From Flavobacterium xinjiangense (GTDB taxonomy: Bacteria; Bacteroidota; Bacteroidia; Flavobacteriales; Flavobacteriaceae): a stretch of DNA of 64,000 bases. The notes beneath the pieces are model-generated. The model was not told the origin of the DNA. It saw only the letters and a program-made list of their open reading frames with translations, and made no database searches. A program made the translations under genes and the position numbers. The stretch lies in the NCBI RefSeq assembly GCF_900142885.1, contig NZ_FRCL01000002.1:248001-312000 (forward strand), in the 5' to 3' direction. Shown here one piece after another: positions 18,456 to 26,730 of this stretch (the first letter of the stretch is position 1; each line of letters begins with the position of its first letter).

Positions 18456-21161
18456 TTAATAATTTTCAGTAGTATTATAATTGGGTAAAGTGAAAATAAA
18501 TGTCGCTCCATTTGTCTCCGTGTTATCCGCCCAAATCTTTCCTTTATGGTGTTCTATAATCTGTTTGCAAATGGCCAATCCTAAGCCGCTTCCGATTGGT
18601 TTTTTTACATTTTGATTTCTGGATTGATAAAATTTATCAAAAATGGCTTCAAAATCTTCTTCTTTAATTCCTTTGCCATTATTATGAATACGGACTTCAA
18701 CAACTTCTTTTTTCTCTGTTATTTTGATGCTGATTTTTCCAGCAGTTTCGGAGCTGAACTTAATAGCGTTTGATAACAAATTGTAAATGACCTGAATGAT
18801 TCGTTCTTCATCATAAAATGCTTTTATTTCTTTAGAAGCTTCATCGAACTCAATGCCTATCTTTTTATTTTTAATCAATTGCTTCAATGAAAGCAATGTT
18901 TTTTCTACAGTTTTAGAAATGTTATTTTTCGAAAGATAGATTTTTTGTTTTCCCGTTTCGAATTTTTCTAAATCCAGAATTTTGTCTATCAAACGATTCA
19001 AACGATCCGATTCGGAAATGATATTCTGCAAGAACTGTTTTCTCAATTCCTCTGGAATATCGTCATCGTCATGAAGGATTTCGCTTGCTGCACGGATCGC
19101 GGTTATTGGCGTTCGCAACTCATGCGTAACCGTATCCAGAAATTCGTCTTTTTGAATGTCTTTGTTGACCAATTCCTGATTGGCATTTTTTAGCTGAATG
19201 GATATTTTTTTTAATTCGTTGGAAGTGTCCGTCAGCTTCTTGTTGATGATTATGTTTTCTTTGGATTCTTCGAGAATTCGCAACACTTCAGTAAGGCTGA
19301 TTTTATCTTCTTTTACCACACTCGATATTAATATTTTGGCGGAAGCCGTACCAATATGTCCTGTCAATAAATTCTCGGCGAACTTTATAAACCGGGCATC
19401 AGCTGTGGTGATGTTTTTATCAATATTGTATTTTAAATTGAAAATGGTCATGGCTCTTTTTGTTCTTTCTTCTCCAAGAAATCGCTGTAAAACTTTTTGA
19501 ATATCAGAAATATAAGCGGTTCCTTTCCATACAAATGCATCTTCATGATTGGTGATGTACTTGTCAATATCCACAAACATTTCGGCATAATTGCGTTCCC
19601 TGTAATTTCCTTTGAAACTTACAGAAATAGCGGCATAACAGATAACGTTAAAAAATAAACTCCAAAAAACAGCATGCGGAATTGGTTCCAGATAATCTAA
19701 TCCAAAAAGTTGAAACGGTTTTAACAATGCAGTTCCCCAAGGCCCTTCCTGAATAAATAAGCTGGAAGATTTTGTAATTCCAATGGCGTAGGGAATTAGT
19801 AAAGTGTAAAAACAAATCAAAAAACCAACGATAATTCCTGTTATAGCTCCTTTTTTTGAACCTCTTCTCCAGAACAACGCGCCAAAAAATGAAGGTGCTA
19901 ATTGTGCAATAACTACAAATGAAACCAAACCGATTGAAACCAAAGAGTAATCTAAAATAAAAATTCTATAGATGGCATACGCCAAAATAATGAGTAAAAA
20001 AATACCTATTTTTCGACTAATCAGAATCCGTTTACTGTTTTTTTCTTGAGAAGAATTTTCGAGCGAACCAATAAAGCCATAAGGAATCAACAGATTATTA
20101 CTTAACATGGTTGCCAATGCAATTGATGAAACAATAATCATGGATATGGCTGCAGAGAATCCACCAAGAAACACTAAAACGGTCAAGAAATTGTTGTTGA
20201 AAAATTGAGGAATCAGCAGCGAATAAGTATCGGAGTTCAATCCTTTATCTTCAAAAAGAATATTTCCTCCCCACGCAATTGGGAATACAAAAATATTGAA
20301 GAGCAATAAATACAATGGAAAAAGCCACATCGCTGTACGAATATGAGTTTCTTTATTGTTTTCAACAATGGCAGTGTGAAACTGTCTTGGCAAAAGGAAA
20401 ATGGCAAACATGGACAACAGGCAAAGGAAAAACCAATTTATTCCGTTTGTTAAGTCACCGATCGAATTTTTCTTCTCAAAATTTTCAAGAACAGCAGCTT
20501 TGGTGTAAATGTCTCCGAAACCATCGTAAACAAAATAGGTTACATAAATCCCGATGATCAAAAAGAAAACTAATTTCAAGATAGATTCCATTGCGACTGC
20601 GGTAACGATTCCGCGTCTTTTTTCGGAAGCATCTACATATTTTGTTCCATAATAGGAGGCAAATAAAGCCAAAGCGAGGCAAACATAAGTAGTAGTATCC
20701 GTAAAAATGTTCTCACTTGATTGTGTTTTTGTAACAATATGAAAGGTATCTGAAATCGATTTTAACTGTAAAGAAATGTACGGGACAATACCAAACACAC
20801 AAATCATAGTAACCAATGCGCCAAGAAATCTACTGTTTCCGTATCGTAAGGAAATAAAATCGGCAATGCTGGAGATTTTATTTACTCTCGAAATTCGGAT
20901 AATTCTCTTGAGGATAACCATCCAAGTAGGGATAATTATTATTGGACCTAAGTAAATAGGTAAGTAACTTAAACCAGATTCTGCGGCAACACCAATACTT
21001 CCATAATAGGTCCATGCAGTACAATAAACCGCCAAGGAAAAAGAATAGATATAGGGATTATTTGTCCATTTTGAATGGCTTCTTTTTTCTGCCCAATAGG
21101 CGATGTAAAAAAGAATGGACACATAAAGTGCTAAAATTAATAAAAGTCCTATGCTACTCAT
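18456..21161 (-). CDS. Sensor histidine kinase fused to a sodium:solute symporter domain
   Basis: Inner-membrane sensor of 901 residues. Residues 1 to about 520 form an SSS/SLC5-type transporter with about 13 membrane segments. A STAC-like linker follows at about 535-640 (LLTGHIGTASAKILISS), then a coiled coil, a HisKA domain with His680 in VTHELRTP, and an HATPase_c domain (NLLSNAIKFSS, IHNNGKGI, GSGLGLAICK). No PAS domain is seen. The architecture matches CbrA/CrbS-type kinases; the cargo sensed is plausibly acetate or another short acid given acs, prpE and a transporter in the same operon. Its ATG overlaps the stop of a 64-residue membrane protein by eight bases (ATGAGTAG). Confidence 0.92.
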   Translation of the reverse strand: MSSIGLLLILALYVSILFYIAYWAEKRSHSKWTNNPYIYSFSLAVYCTAWTYYGSIGVAAESGLSYLPIYLGPIIIIPTWMVILKRIIRISRVNKISSIADFISLRYGNSRFLGALVTMICVFGIVPYISLQLKSISDTFHIVTKTQSSENIFTDTTTYVCLALALFASYYGTKYVDASEKRRGIVTAVAMESILKLVFFLIIGIYVTYFVYDGFGDIYTKAAVLENFEKKNSIGDLTNGINWFFLCLLSMFAIFLLPRQFHTAIVENNKETHIRTAMWLFPLYLLLFNIFVFPIAWGGNILFEDKGLNSDTYSLLIPQFFNNNFLTVLVFLGGFSAAISMIIVSSIALATMLSNNLLIPYGFIGSLENSSQEKNSKRILISRKIGIFLLIILAYAIYRIFILDYSLVSIGLVSFVVIAQLAPSFFGALFWRRGSKKGAITGIIVGFLICFYTLLIPYAIGITKSSSLFIQEGPWGTALLKPFQLFGLDYLEPIPHAVFWSLFFNVICYAAISVSFKGNYRERNYAEMFVDIDKYITNHEDAFVWKGTAYISDIQKVLQRFLGEERTKRAMTIFNLKYNIDKNITTADARFIKFAENLLTGHIGTASAKILISSVVKEDKISLTEVLRILEESKENIIINKKLTDTSNELKKISIQLKNANQELVNKDIQKDEFLDTVTHELRTPITAIRAASEILHDDDDIPEELRKQFLQNIISESDRLNRLIDKILDLEKFETGKQKIYLSKNNISKTVEKTLLSLKQLIKNKKIGIEFDEASKEIKAFYDEERIIQVIYNLLSNAIKFSSETAGKISIKITEKKEVVEVRIHNNGKGIKEEDFEAIFDKFYQSRNQNVKKPIGSGLGLAICKQIIEHHKGKIWADNTETNGATFIFTLPNYNTTENY

Positions 21162-21348
21162 AATATCTTTTTATGATTAGGTAGGTGATGGCAATTGAAA
21201 ATAACCATGCAGAAAAAATATAAATATACACGATTGGAAAACCAAAAAGCGGCTTGGAACTGTCAAATAAAAGCAAAAGCGGTATGTTCAACGCTAATAG
21301 CATTAGCATTGAAAGTATAACTAACTTTTGTTCGTGTCTTTTTTTCAT
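21154..21348 (-). CDS. Small two-TM membrane protein upstream of the sensor kinase
   Basis: A 64-residue protein with a basic N-terminus (MKKRHEQK) and two hydrophobic segments (about 10-27 and 38-58) separated by a short loop, ending IIKRYYE. I do not recognise a named family. The size, two membrane spans and position directly before an SSS-type transporter domain resemble the small subunits that precede acetate permease-type symporters. The eight-base overlap with the kinase start implies matched synthesis, so a subunit role for the transporter-like sensor is a fair guess. Confidence 0.7.
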   Translation of the reverse strand: MKKRHEQKLVILSMLMLLALNIPLLLLFDSSKPLFGFPIVYIYIFSAWLFSIAITYLIIKRYYE

Positions 21349-21422
21349 TCGAAGATAATATTACTTTTCAGCGGAGAATGATCTCGCCATTCGTACTGCC
21401 GATTTCATTGTAATGAAAATAA

Positions 21423-21452
21423 GCAATCTCTACAGATTAATGTAGAGACTGC
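21423..21452 (-). terminator. Hairpin between the two small membrane-protein genes
   Basis: GCA-a-TCTCTACA and TGTAGAGA-c-TGC form an 8+3 bp stem with one mismatch and a GATTAA loop. On the minus strand it is followed by TTATTTTC, a weak T-run. It could be a partial terminator or processing signal dividing the transporter part of the operon from the sensor part. Confidence 0.4.
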
Positions 21453-21474
21453 ATATTATAAATTTATTCAATAA

Positions 21475-21699
21475 TTATTTTTTTTCATCGTAATCACCCA
21501 TCAAGGCATAATAGCCAAAGGTTCCTAATCCCAAAACGATTAATGGTGTAAGTATGAAAAGGATTATAATTCCAAATACTAAATCATCTTGTTTGCCGGA
21601 CATAAATTTTGGTAATCCAAAGGTAAAGATGCAAAAATAAGCAGCTGCAATTGCTAAGGCGATCCAAACTAATCCTAAAATTCTTTTTATCTGATTCAT
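21475..21699 (-). CDS. Small two-TM protein paired with the MHS transporter
   Basis: A 74-residue protein with two strong hydrophobic segments (about 8-31 and 41-67), the motif FGLPKFM between them, and a charged tail GDYDEKK. It starts ten bases after the stop of the transporter gene, so both are made from the same message. It has no catalytic motif. It may be an accessory subunit or stabiliser of the transporter; I do not know an experimentally characterised homologue. Confidence 0.7.
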   Translation of the reverse strand: MNQIKRILGLVWIALAIAAAYFCIFTFGLPKFMSGKQDDLVFGIIILFILTPLIVLGLGTFGYYALMGDYDEKK

Positions 21700-21709
21700 A
21701 GCTGTTTTT

Positions 21710-23248
21710 TTAAATGTGAGTGTTTTTTGTGTCTTTGTTTTTAATGTAAATCATTCCTACTACAAAACATACAGAGGCAATGATAATTGGATACCAAAGT
21801 CCTTCTAAATAAAACTCAGCATCTCCAGCATCTTTTCCGTTAATAACTAAGTAAGTGGAAATAGCCGGAAGTAATCCTCCAAAAATTCCATTTCCTACGT
21901 GATAAGGAAGTGACATGGATGTGTATCTAATTTTTGCGGGGAACATTTCAACTAAGAATGCCGCAATAGGTCCATAAACCATGGTGACAAATAGTACTTG
22001 TATAAATACTAATAATATCAACGCCCACTTGTCATCCCAATTAATGTTGATAGTTGTTTTTGTTTCAATTTTTGGTTTTCCGTCAACTATTTTCGCCTTA
22101 CCGTCCTCTAAAGATACCGTTTTTACTTCAAGAAATGTGGTTCCGTCAGTATACTCTTTGTTAGTGGTATAAATTGAATCCATAGTTTGCTTTTTGTTCT
22201 CTTTCAGTTCAGAAACTATTTTTGTGTTAGCAACTATTTCTGTTTTATTTTTTACAGATGTCGTTTCGTACATTTGCTTGTAAATAGGTCTGTATAATAA
22301 AATAGCGAGAAGCATTCCTCCCATCATAATGTATTTTCTTCCTATTTTATCACTTAGCCAACCAAATACAATGAAAAAGGGTGTTCCTAATACTAATGCA
22401 ATTCCTAATAAAGTATCCACTTGAGAGGAGTCAATAGACATTACTGTTTTCATGAAACTCATGGCGTAGAATTGGCCTGTGTACCAAACAACCCCTTGAC
22501 CCATCGTCGCTCCAAATAAAGCCAATAAAACGAATTTCAAGTTGTAACGATTTCCGAAACTTTCTTTCAAAGGATTAGTACTCGTATTTCCTTCTGATTT
22601 AGCTTTAGCAAAAACGGGAGATTCATCCATATTTTTTCTAATTAAATACGAAACTCCAACCATGATAATAGAAACCCAGAACGGAACTCTCCATCCCCAT
22701 TCATCAAATTGTTCCGGAGTAAGAATGTTTCTTGTGGCTAAAATCACCATCAGTGAAATAAACAAACCAACTGTTGCCGTAGTTTGAATCCAGGATGTCC
22801 AATAGCCTCTTTGTCCGACTGGTGCATGTTCCGCCACATAAGTTGCAGCTCCGCCATATTCACCGCCAAGAGCAAGACCCTGAAGCATTCTTAATATTAA
22901 TACTAATACTGGTGCCAAAAATCCAATGGTTTCATAGCTAGGAATACAACCAATCAGGAATGTAGCTCCACCCATTAATAGTAAGGTAACCATGAAGGTA
23001 TATTTTCTTCCAATTAAGTCTCCCAATCTTCCAAAGAAAAGTGCTCCAAAGGGACGAACTACAAAACCAACTGCAAAAGTGGCTAGTGTCGCTAAAAAGG
23101 CTGCTGTTGGATTGTCTGCCGGGAAAAATTTAGTTGAAATTACAACGGCTAAACTTCCAAAAATGTAGAAATCATACCATTCAATCATTGTTCCCATGGA
23201 GGATGCGGAAATTACTTTCCAAATGCCTTTTGTTGATTTTTCTTTCAT
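21710..23248 (-). CDS. MHS-family (ProP/ShiA-like) major facilitator transporter
   Basis: Inner-membrane metabolite:proton symporter of 512 residues. It shows the MHS signatures MGTMIEWYDFYIFG near the start, FGRLGDLIGRKYTF after TM2, and RMLQGLALGGEYGGAATYVAEHAP in TM4. An unusual hydrophilic insert of roughly 80 residues (about 322-405: KQMYETTSVKNKTEIV and onward, rich in K, E, T) lies after the segment ending LLAILLYRP, where relatives have a short loop. Context with acyl-CoA synthetases and a porin suggests a monocarboxylate such as acetate or propionate as cargo, but osmolytes or other acids are possible. Confidence 0.88.
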   Translation of the reverse strand: MKEKSTKGIWKVISASSMGTMIEWYDFYIFGSLAVVISTKFFPADNPTAAFLATLATFAVGFVVRPFGALFFGRLGDLIGRKYTFMVTLLLMGGATFLIGCIPSYETIGFLAPVLVLILRMLQGLALGGEYGGAATYVAEHAPVGQRGYWTSWIQTTATVGLFISLMVILATRNILTPEQFDEWGWRVPFWVSIIMVGVSYLIRKNMDESPVFAKAKSEGNTSTNPLKESFGNRYNLKFVLLALFGATMGQGVVWYTGQFYAMSFMKTVMSIDSSQVDTLLGIALVLGTPFFIVFGWLSDKIGRKYIMMGGMLLAILLYRPIYKQMYETTSVKNKTEIVANTKIVSELKENKKQTMDSIYTTNKEYTDGTTFLEVKTVSLEDGKAKIVDGKPKIETKTTININWDDKWALILLVFIQVLFVTMVYGPIAAFLVEMFPAKIRYTSMSLPYHVGNGIFGGLLPAISTYLVINGKDAGDAEFYLEGLWYPIIIASVCFVVGMIYIKNKDTKNTHI

Positions 23249-23279
23249 AAAATTGATGTTAGTGGTTTGGTTAATTATT

Positions 23280-24530
23280 TTAGAAATTATAGGTACAGGA
23301 AACCATAGCTCTTAGGTTACCAACGTCTTTTTTGTTTGTGGATGCTTTTGCATATAAATCAGCATCGCCCCACGTTGCTGTGGTGTATTCTAATTCTGGT
23401 GAAACTCGGAATTTATTGCTTTTGAAATCAATTCTTCCCGAAGCTCTCCATACATTGTCTACTACTCTTGGTCCCGTAATACCTCTGCCATATACTTGAG
23501 CGGTACTTCCGGCGGGGTCGCTTGCTCCGTTATTTTTGGTAGTCCCAAAGAAAAATCCAGGAGCAATTACTTTTCCGTTGCTTGCGATGTCAATCCAAAA
23601 CGAAGTCGTTTTTGTTGGATCGTATGACTGAATTCCATCATTGGTCGCTCCTGTAAAACCGCCAAGCATCACTAAATTGTTTAAGTTGCCACCTGAAATT
23701 CCATAAGCTTTAATAATAATTTTGTCATTTGAATATTTAGCATAGCCAAATACGGAAGAGCTATTTACTTTTTCGGTAGTTACAATATTGGTTGCGCTAA
23801 CGGTCAAAGGTTGCATCGATTTATACTCCAATCCTGCGCCTAAAAACCAGTTTTTTCCCTTATATTGAATTTGAGCATTTAAAGAAGGCAAAGTGGAATT
23901 AATTGAGGCTGCATTTTGAGTTCCTGTGGTACCAAGAGCAAAAAACTCTCTTTCTTTATATGCGGTAGCAATTACGGCAACCTCTTTGGTTAAGGCTTGT
24001 TTTAATTTAACTTGGGTTGCCCATCCAAAGGGATTAAACATAATTCCGGTATTAAAGTTTGCAACACCGGGAAAAACTTCGGGGATGAAAGTTGGGTACC
24101 AGGTTTGTCCCAAAGTTAAGGATGTTTTAGACCAATCCATATTTACATAGGCATGTCGTAATCTCAAAGTTCCAATGGTTCCATCTGTATTTCCGAAAAA
24201 ATCACCTTCAATATTTCCATTCATTTTTGCGCCCCAAACATCAGGCCCCTTGACTTTAATTCCAAATCGAGACGTTATCGATAAAAAGTTCGATTGTGAT
24301 ACTGCATTTGCGTCCTTGCCGTTGGCGTCTAATGCAACATCCAAAGGATATAAATTTAAATTGTCCTCCCGAACAGTTGCAGATTTTCTAGAATCAAAGA
24401 TGTAATCTGTTCTTACAAATCCATAAAGGCTGACACTCCAGTCTTTTTCAGCTGGCGCGGCTGGCACAGTCTGAGAATACCCTTTAATGGAAGTAATTCC
24501 AATCAAAAGAATAAGGCAACATTTTTTCAT
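23280..24530 (-). CDS. Outer-membrane porin (DcaP-like)
   Basis: Beta-barrel protein of 416 residues with a signal peptide (cleavage after GYSQ). The first strand region is VSLYGFVRTDYIFDSR and the C-terminus ends in phenylalanine (VSCTYNF), as expected for BamA-assembled barrels. Strand-like alternation continues throughout (LRLRHAYVNMDW, TLGQTWYPTFIPE). It resembles DcaP-type porins that pass small organic acids. It heads the run porin - MHS transporter - small protein, 31 bases before the transporter, and would provide outer-membrane entry for the same substrate. Confidence 0.8.
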   Translation of the reverse strand: MKKCCLILLIGITSIKGYSQTVPAAPAEKDWSVSLYGFVRTDYIFDSRKSATVREDNLNLYPLDVALDANGKDANAVSQSNFLSITSRFGIKVKGPDVWGAKMNGNIEGDFFGNTDGTIGTLRLRHAYVNMDWSKTSLTLGQTWYPTFIPEVFPGVANFNTGIMFNPFGWATQVKLKQALTKEVAVIATAYKEREFFALGTTGTQNAASINSTLPSLNAQIQYKGKNWFLGAGLEYKSMQPLTVSATNIVTTEKVNSSSVFGYAKYSNDKIIIKAYGISGGNLNNLVMLGGFTGATNDGIQSYDPTKTTSFWIDIASNGKVIAPGFFFGTTKNNGASDPAGSTAQVYGRGITGPRVVDNVWRASGRIDFKSNKFRVSPELEYTTATWGDADLYAKASTNKKDVGNLRAMVSCTYNF

Positions 24531-24635
24531 AATAAATAGGTTTGGTTAGGGGAAATGGTTAGTTTCAACACAGCCAAATTCTAATTTTTTGTTTATAAAA
24601 AAAATTTAGTTATATATTTGTGTAAAGTAGTATAG

Positions 24636-25055
24636 TTAGTCTTTGAATCGTTCCCATTTTATAAGCATAAACTTGTCCCCAAGCTCTGTTATTATCATAC
24701 CTGCTCCTGAAAGTAAATCTTTGTTTTTTAGGTATTCCACCAGTTCTAAATGGTTAAAAATCTTATAGGTAGGATGGTAATTAGCATGGGAGGGTTTTTT
24801 GATATTAAATGTCTTCACCCAGTTACTTACCGTGACATGTGAAACGCCTAGAATGCGCTCTATTTCACGATAACTTAGTCCTTCCAAGTAGAGTTGTAAT
24901 GCTTTGGTAACGTAATAATCGTCTATCTTTTTTCCAATTTTGTTCACAGTGAAAAAATACTTACAATTTTTACATAAGTACCTTTGTTTGCTGTTGACTA
25001 CGCCGCTTTTTACTATATGATTATTTTGACATTTCGGACAGGTTAAAAGTTCCAT
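24636..25055 (-). CDS. IS1 InsA-like zinc-finger/HTH protein, probably a domesticated regulator
   Basis: A 139-residue protein. The N-terminus is a zinc ribbon like that of IS1 InsA (Cys6, Cys9, Cys28, Cys31: LTCPKCQ and LCKNC). A helix-turn-helix follows at about residues 53-83 (LEGLSYREIERILGVSHVTV). The last ~50 residues (ELVEYLKNKDLLSGAGM and onward) do not look like a DDE transposase, no insB-like frame follows and no terminal inverted repeats are evident. It is co-directional with and 105 bases upstream of the porin gene, so it may be the DNA-binding regulator of the acetate/propionate locus. The DNA-binding architecture is seen; the regulatory target is inferred. Confidence 0.75.
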   Translation of the reverse strand: MELLTCPKCQNNHIVKSGVVNSKQRYLCKNCKYFFTVNKIGKKIDDYYVTKALQLYLEGLSYREIERILGVSHVTVSNWVKTFNIKKPSHANYHPTYKIFNHLELVEYLKNKDLLSGAGMIITELGDKFMLIKWERFKD

Positions 25056-25308
25056 GTATATAAATTTTGCATAAATATACTAATTTAGCAATTATTATTT
25101 TTCGAAATTCATAATAAAAAATAAAAATATTTACGAAACCCGCACTTATATTGGTAAAATGGGGTAATATCTCTAAAGTTGAAGTGTTTTTTGAAATCGA
25201 TTTTTCGGCTTGTAAAAACGAAAACTTACAATAAGGTACTTTGCTGCATTTATAAAGTCTTAAACTAATGCTTTGTGATTGCGTCTTTTTTAGTATTCCG
25301 AGAATAAA
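25056..25308. other. A/T-rich intergenic region upstream of the InsA-like gene
   Basis: No open frame of note. The first ~70 bases are nearly pure A/T and should contain the promoter of the InsA-like gene on the minus strand (a TATATTTA element lies about 20 bases before its ATG), but no clear TTTG partner was found. The remainder shows no repeat or gene that I recognise. Confidence 0.5.
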
Positions 25309-25341
25309 AAAAGGATCTAGCTTTTAAAGACTAGACCCTTT
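25309..25341 (-). terminator. Terminator of the PepSY-like gene
   Basis: AAGGATCTAG and CTAGACCCTT pair with one mismatch around a ten-base loop; on the minus strand a run of seven Ts follows. It lies about 40 bases after the stop codon. Confidence 0.7.
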
Positions 25342-25383
25342 ATATGGCACTAATATTGAATTTTTTTAAAACACTTTCAAGTT

Positions 25384-25923
25384 TTAATTTACTCCTTTTA
25401 GGATTTCCCCGTTTGCATGAACTACTAATTTACGTACTTCATTGTTTTTTTTGATTTTTAGATGGTATTGTTTCTTTATTATATCTCCATCTTCCTGAGT
25501 AAATAGAAATTTGTCGTTGATAATTTGCCAACCTGGGAACTCTTTGTAAACAGAATAAATTACTTTGCTGGGCAGTCTTACGTTTTGATAGTTTTCTACA
25601 ACTCGAGTTAATTTTCCGTTCGCATTATAAGTTGCTGCCAAGGAACCATTTTGGGTTTGCATAGTAACTAAATAGCTGTCAAATCCTTCGTAATCTTTCC
25701 CCAAATTATAACTAATAAATTGCTCTTGCAGTCCTCTAACGCTTGCGTCAGGGTTTTTGTCGGTTAAATAAACAGAGAAATCTTTTCCGGCACTCCTAAT
25801 TACCACTTCGGGTAATTGTTCTAATTTAAGACTTCCTTCATCTGAATCACTACTTTTCTTATCTTGGCAATAAGAGCTGTTGGCGAACCCGAAAAAAAAC
25901 AAAATTATGATAAATGATTTCAT
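25384..25923 (-). CDS. Secreted PepSY-like domain protein
   Basis: A 179-residue exported protein with a signal peptide (cleavage after NSSYCQ). The body alternates beta strands in the manner of PepSY-like/BLIP-like repeats: one unit around residues 75-125 (YEGFDSYLVTMQTQNGSLAATYNANGKLTRVVENYQ) and a second around 125-178 (LPSKVIYSVYKEFPGWQI to LVVHANGEILKG). Such proteins are common in Bacteroidota periplasm and their role is poorly known. It is monocistronic, with its own terminator and 635 bases of noncoding DNA upstream. Confidence 0.7.
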   Translation of the reverse strand: MKSFIIILFFFGFANSSYCQDKKSSDSDEGSLKLEQLPEVVIRSAGKDFSVYLTDKNPDASVRGLQEQFISYNLGKDYEGFDSYLVTMQTQNGSLAATYNANGKLTRVVENYQNVRLPSKVIYSVYKEFPGWQIINDKFLFTQEDGDIIKKQYHLKIKKNNEVRKLVVHANGEILKGVN

Positions 25924-26530
25924 GACTTTTTTTATTAATTTAATATTAAATCACTAATTTTTTAATACTAAAATAAATTACAAGGTTTTAAATTTACTTC
26001 CCCTTTATATTTTCGGTAATTTATTTGTATTTAATAAATTGTTGTACGCAATAGGTCTGATTTACATTTAATTAAATTTGTTTTGTTTAGTAAAATTATG
26101 TTTTTTAACTAGGTAATTCAGTTAAAGTAATCCATTTTTTCTGTTAAAAATGAGTAGATAGTGTTGCTTTTTTTTAATAGGATTAGTGGGGTGTAGACGA
26201 AAAATTGAAATTTAAGACTGTCCGCTAAAAGGACCGCGATTATTTTTTACTATCATCAACAATAAGATTAAGAGATTAAGAGTCAATGTTGTCAAAAATA
26301 ATCTTAAAAGAAATTACAGAATGTCGCGAATGAAACTTGATGTCTTTGTTTCTCATTGTTAAAATAGTACAAAGCCGGCATCTCTTAACCTCTTAACCTC
26401 ACTGTTAAAAGATTATAATTTTTCAATATTTACAGGGGTTTTATGTGTTTCTCCAATATAGAATTTAGCAGCTGCTTTTGAATAAAGAATATAAAGATGA
26501 TGCATTTTTCAAAATAGAATTAAAAACAGA
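25924..26530. other. Noncoding region with an inverted iterated-word repeat
   Basis: No gene is supported. After A/T-rich sequence (25930-26200) there is a repeat at 26266-26397 whose left arm is two tandem copies of TTAAGAG and whose right arm is two copies of CTCTTAA in the opposite orientation, about 100 bases apart. The promoter of the PepSY-like gene should lie near 25930-26000 on the minus strand but is not obvious. Confidence 0.5.
26266..26397. repeat. Inverted repeat built from TTAAGAG words
   Basis: Left arm GATTAAGAGATTAAGAG (26266-26282); right arm CTCTTAACCTCTTAAC (26382-26397), the reverse complement apart from two substitutions. The ~100 bases between arms carry no open frame. 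Confidence 0.6.
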
Positions 26531-26556
26531 AAACCCGAATATTTCTATTCGGGTTT
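26531..26556 (-). terminator. Terminator of tRNA-Phe
   Basis: AAACCCGAATA and TATTCGGGTTT form an 11-bp perfect stem around TTTC, immediately downstream of the tRNA on the minus strand and followed by TCTGTTTTT. Confidence 0.85.
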
Positions 26557-26558
26557 TG

Positions 26559-26631
26559 TGGTACCTCCAGGGATCGAACCAGGGACACATGGATTTTCAG
26601 TCCATTGCTCTACCATCTGAGCTAAGGTACC
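26559..26631 (-). tRNA. tRNA-Phe (anticodon GAA)
   Basis: Read on the minus strand, a full cloverleaf is present. The acceptor stem is GGTACCT/AGGTACC with discriminator A, the D-arm contains AGCTCAGATGGTAGAGC, and the anticodon arm is ATGGACTGAAAATCCAT with GAA in the loop. The T-arm contains GGTTCGATCCC. The gene is 73 bases and does not encode the CCA end. It stands alone with a strong terminator after it. Confidence 0.96.
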
Positions 26632-26681
26632 GTGCTTATTGCGGGTGCAAATATAGAATCATTTTTAGGATATCCAAAACA

Positions 26682-26711
26682 TTTTTTTAAAAAAATCAAT
26701 TCGTACCTTCG
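26682..26711 (+). promoter_or_regulatory. Probable coaX promoter
   Basis: TACCTTCG at 26704-26711 matches the flavobacterial -7 element TAnnTTTG with one change; a TTTT at 26682-26685 sits at a suitable distance for the -33 element. It lies about 20 bases before the ATG. Confidence 0.4.
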
Positions 26712-26730
26712 CAGCATCAAAATATAAATT

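Noticed and set aside
24636..25055. Active IS1 insertion sequence
   Set aside because: Only the InsA-like DNA-binding part is present; no DDE domain, no second frame and no terminal inverted repeats were found.
26266..26397. CRISPR array
   Set aside because: Repeats are only 7-8 bases, occur as inverted arms and lack regular spacers; no cas genes are present.
26478..26690. Plus-strand 70-codon frame near tRNA-Phe
   Set aside because: Runs through the tRNA gene and its terminator, so it cannot be a real protein gene.
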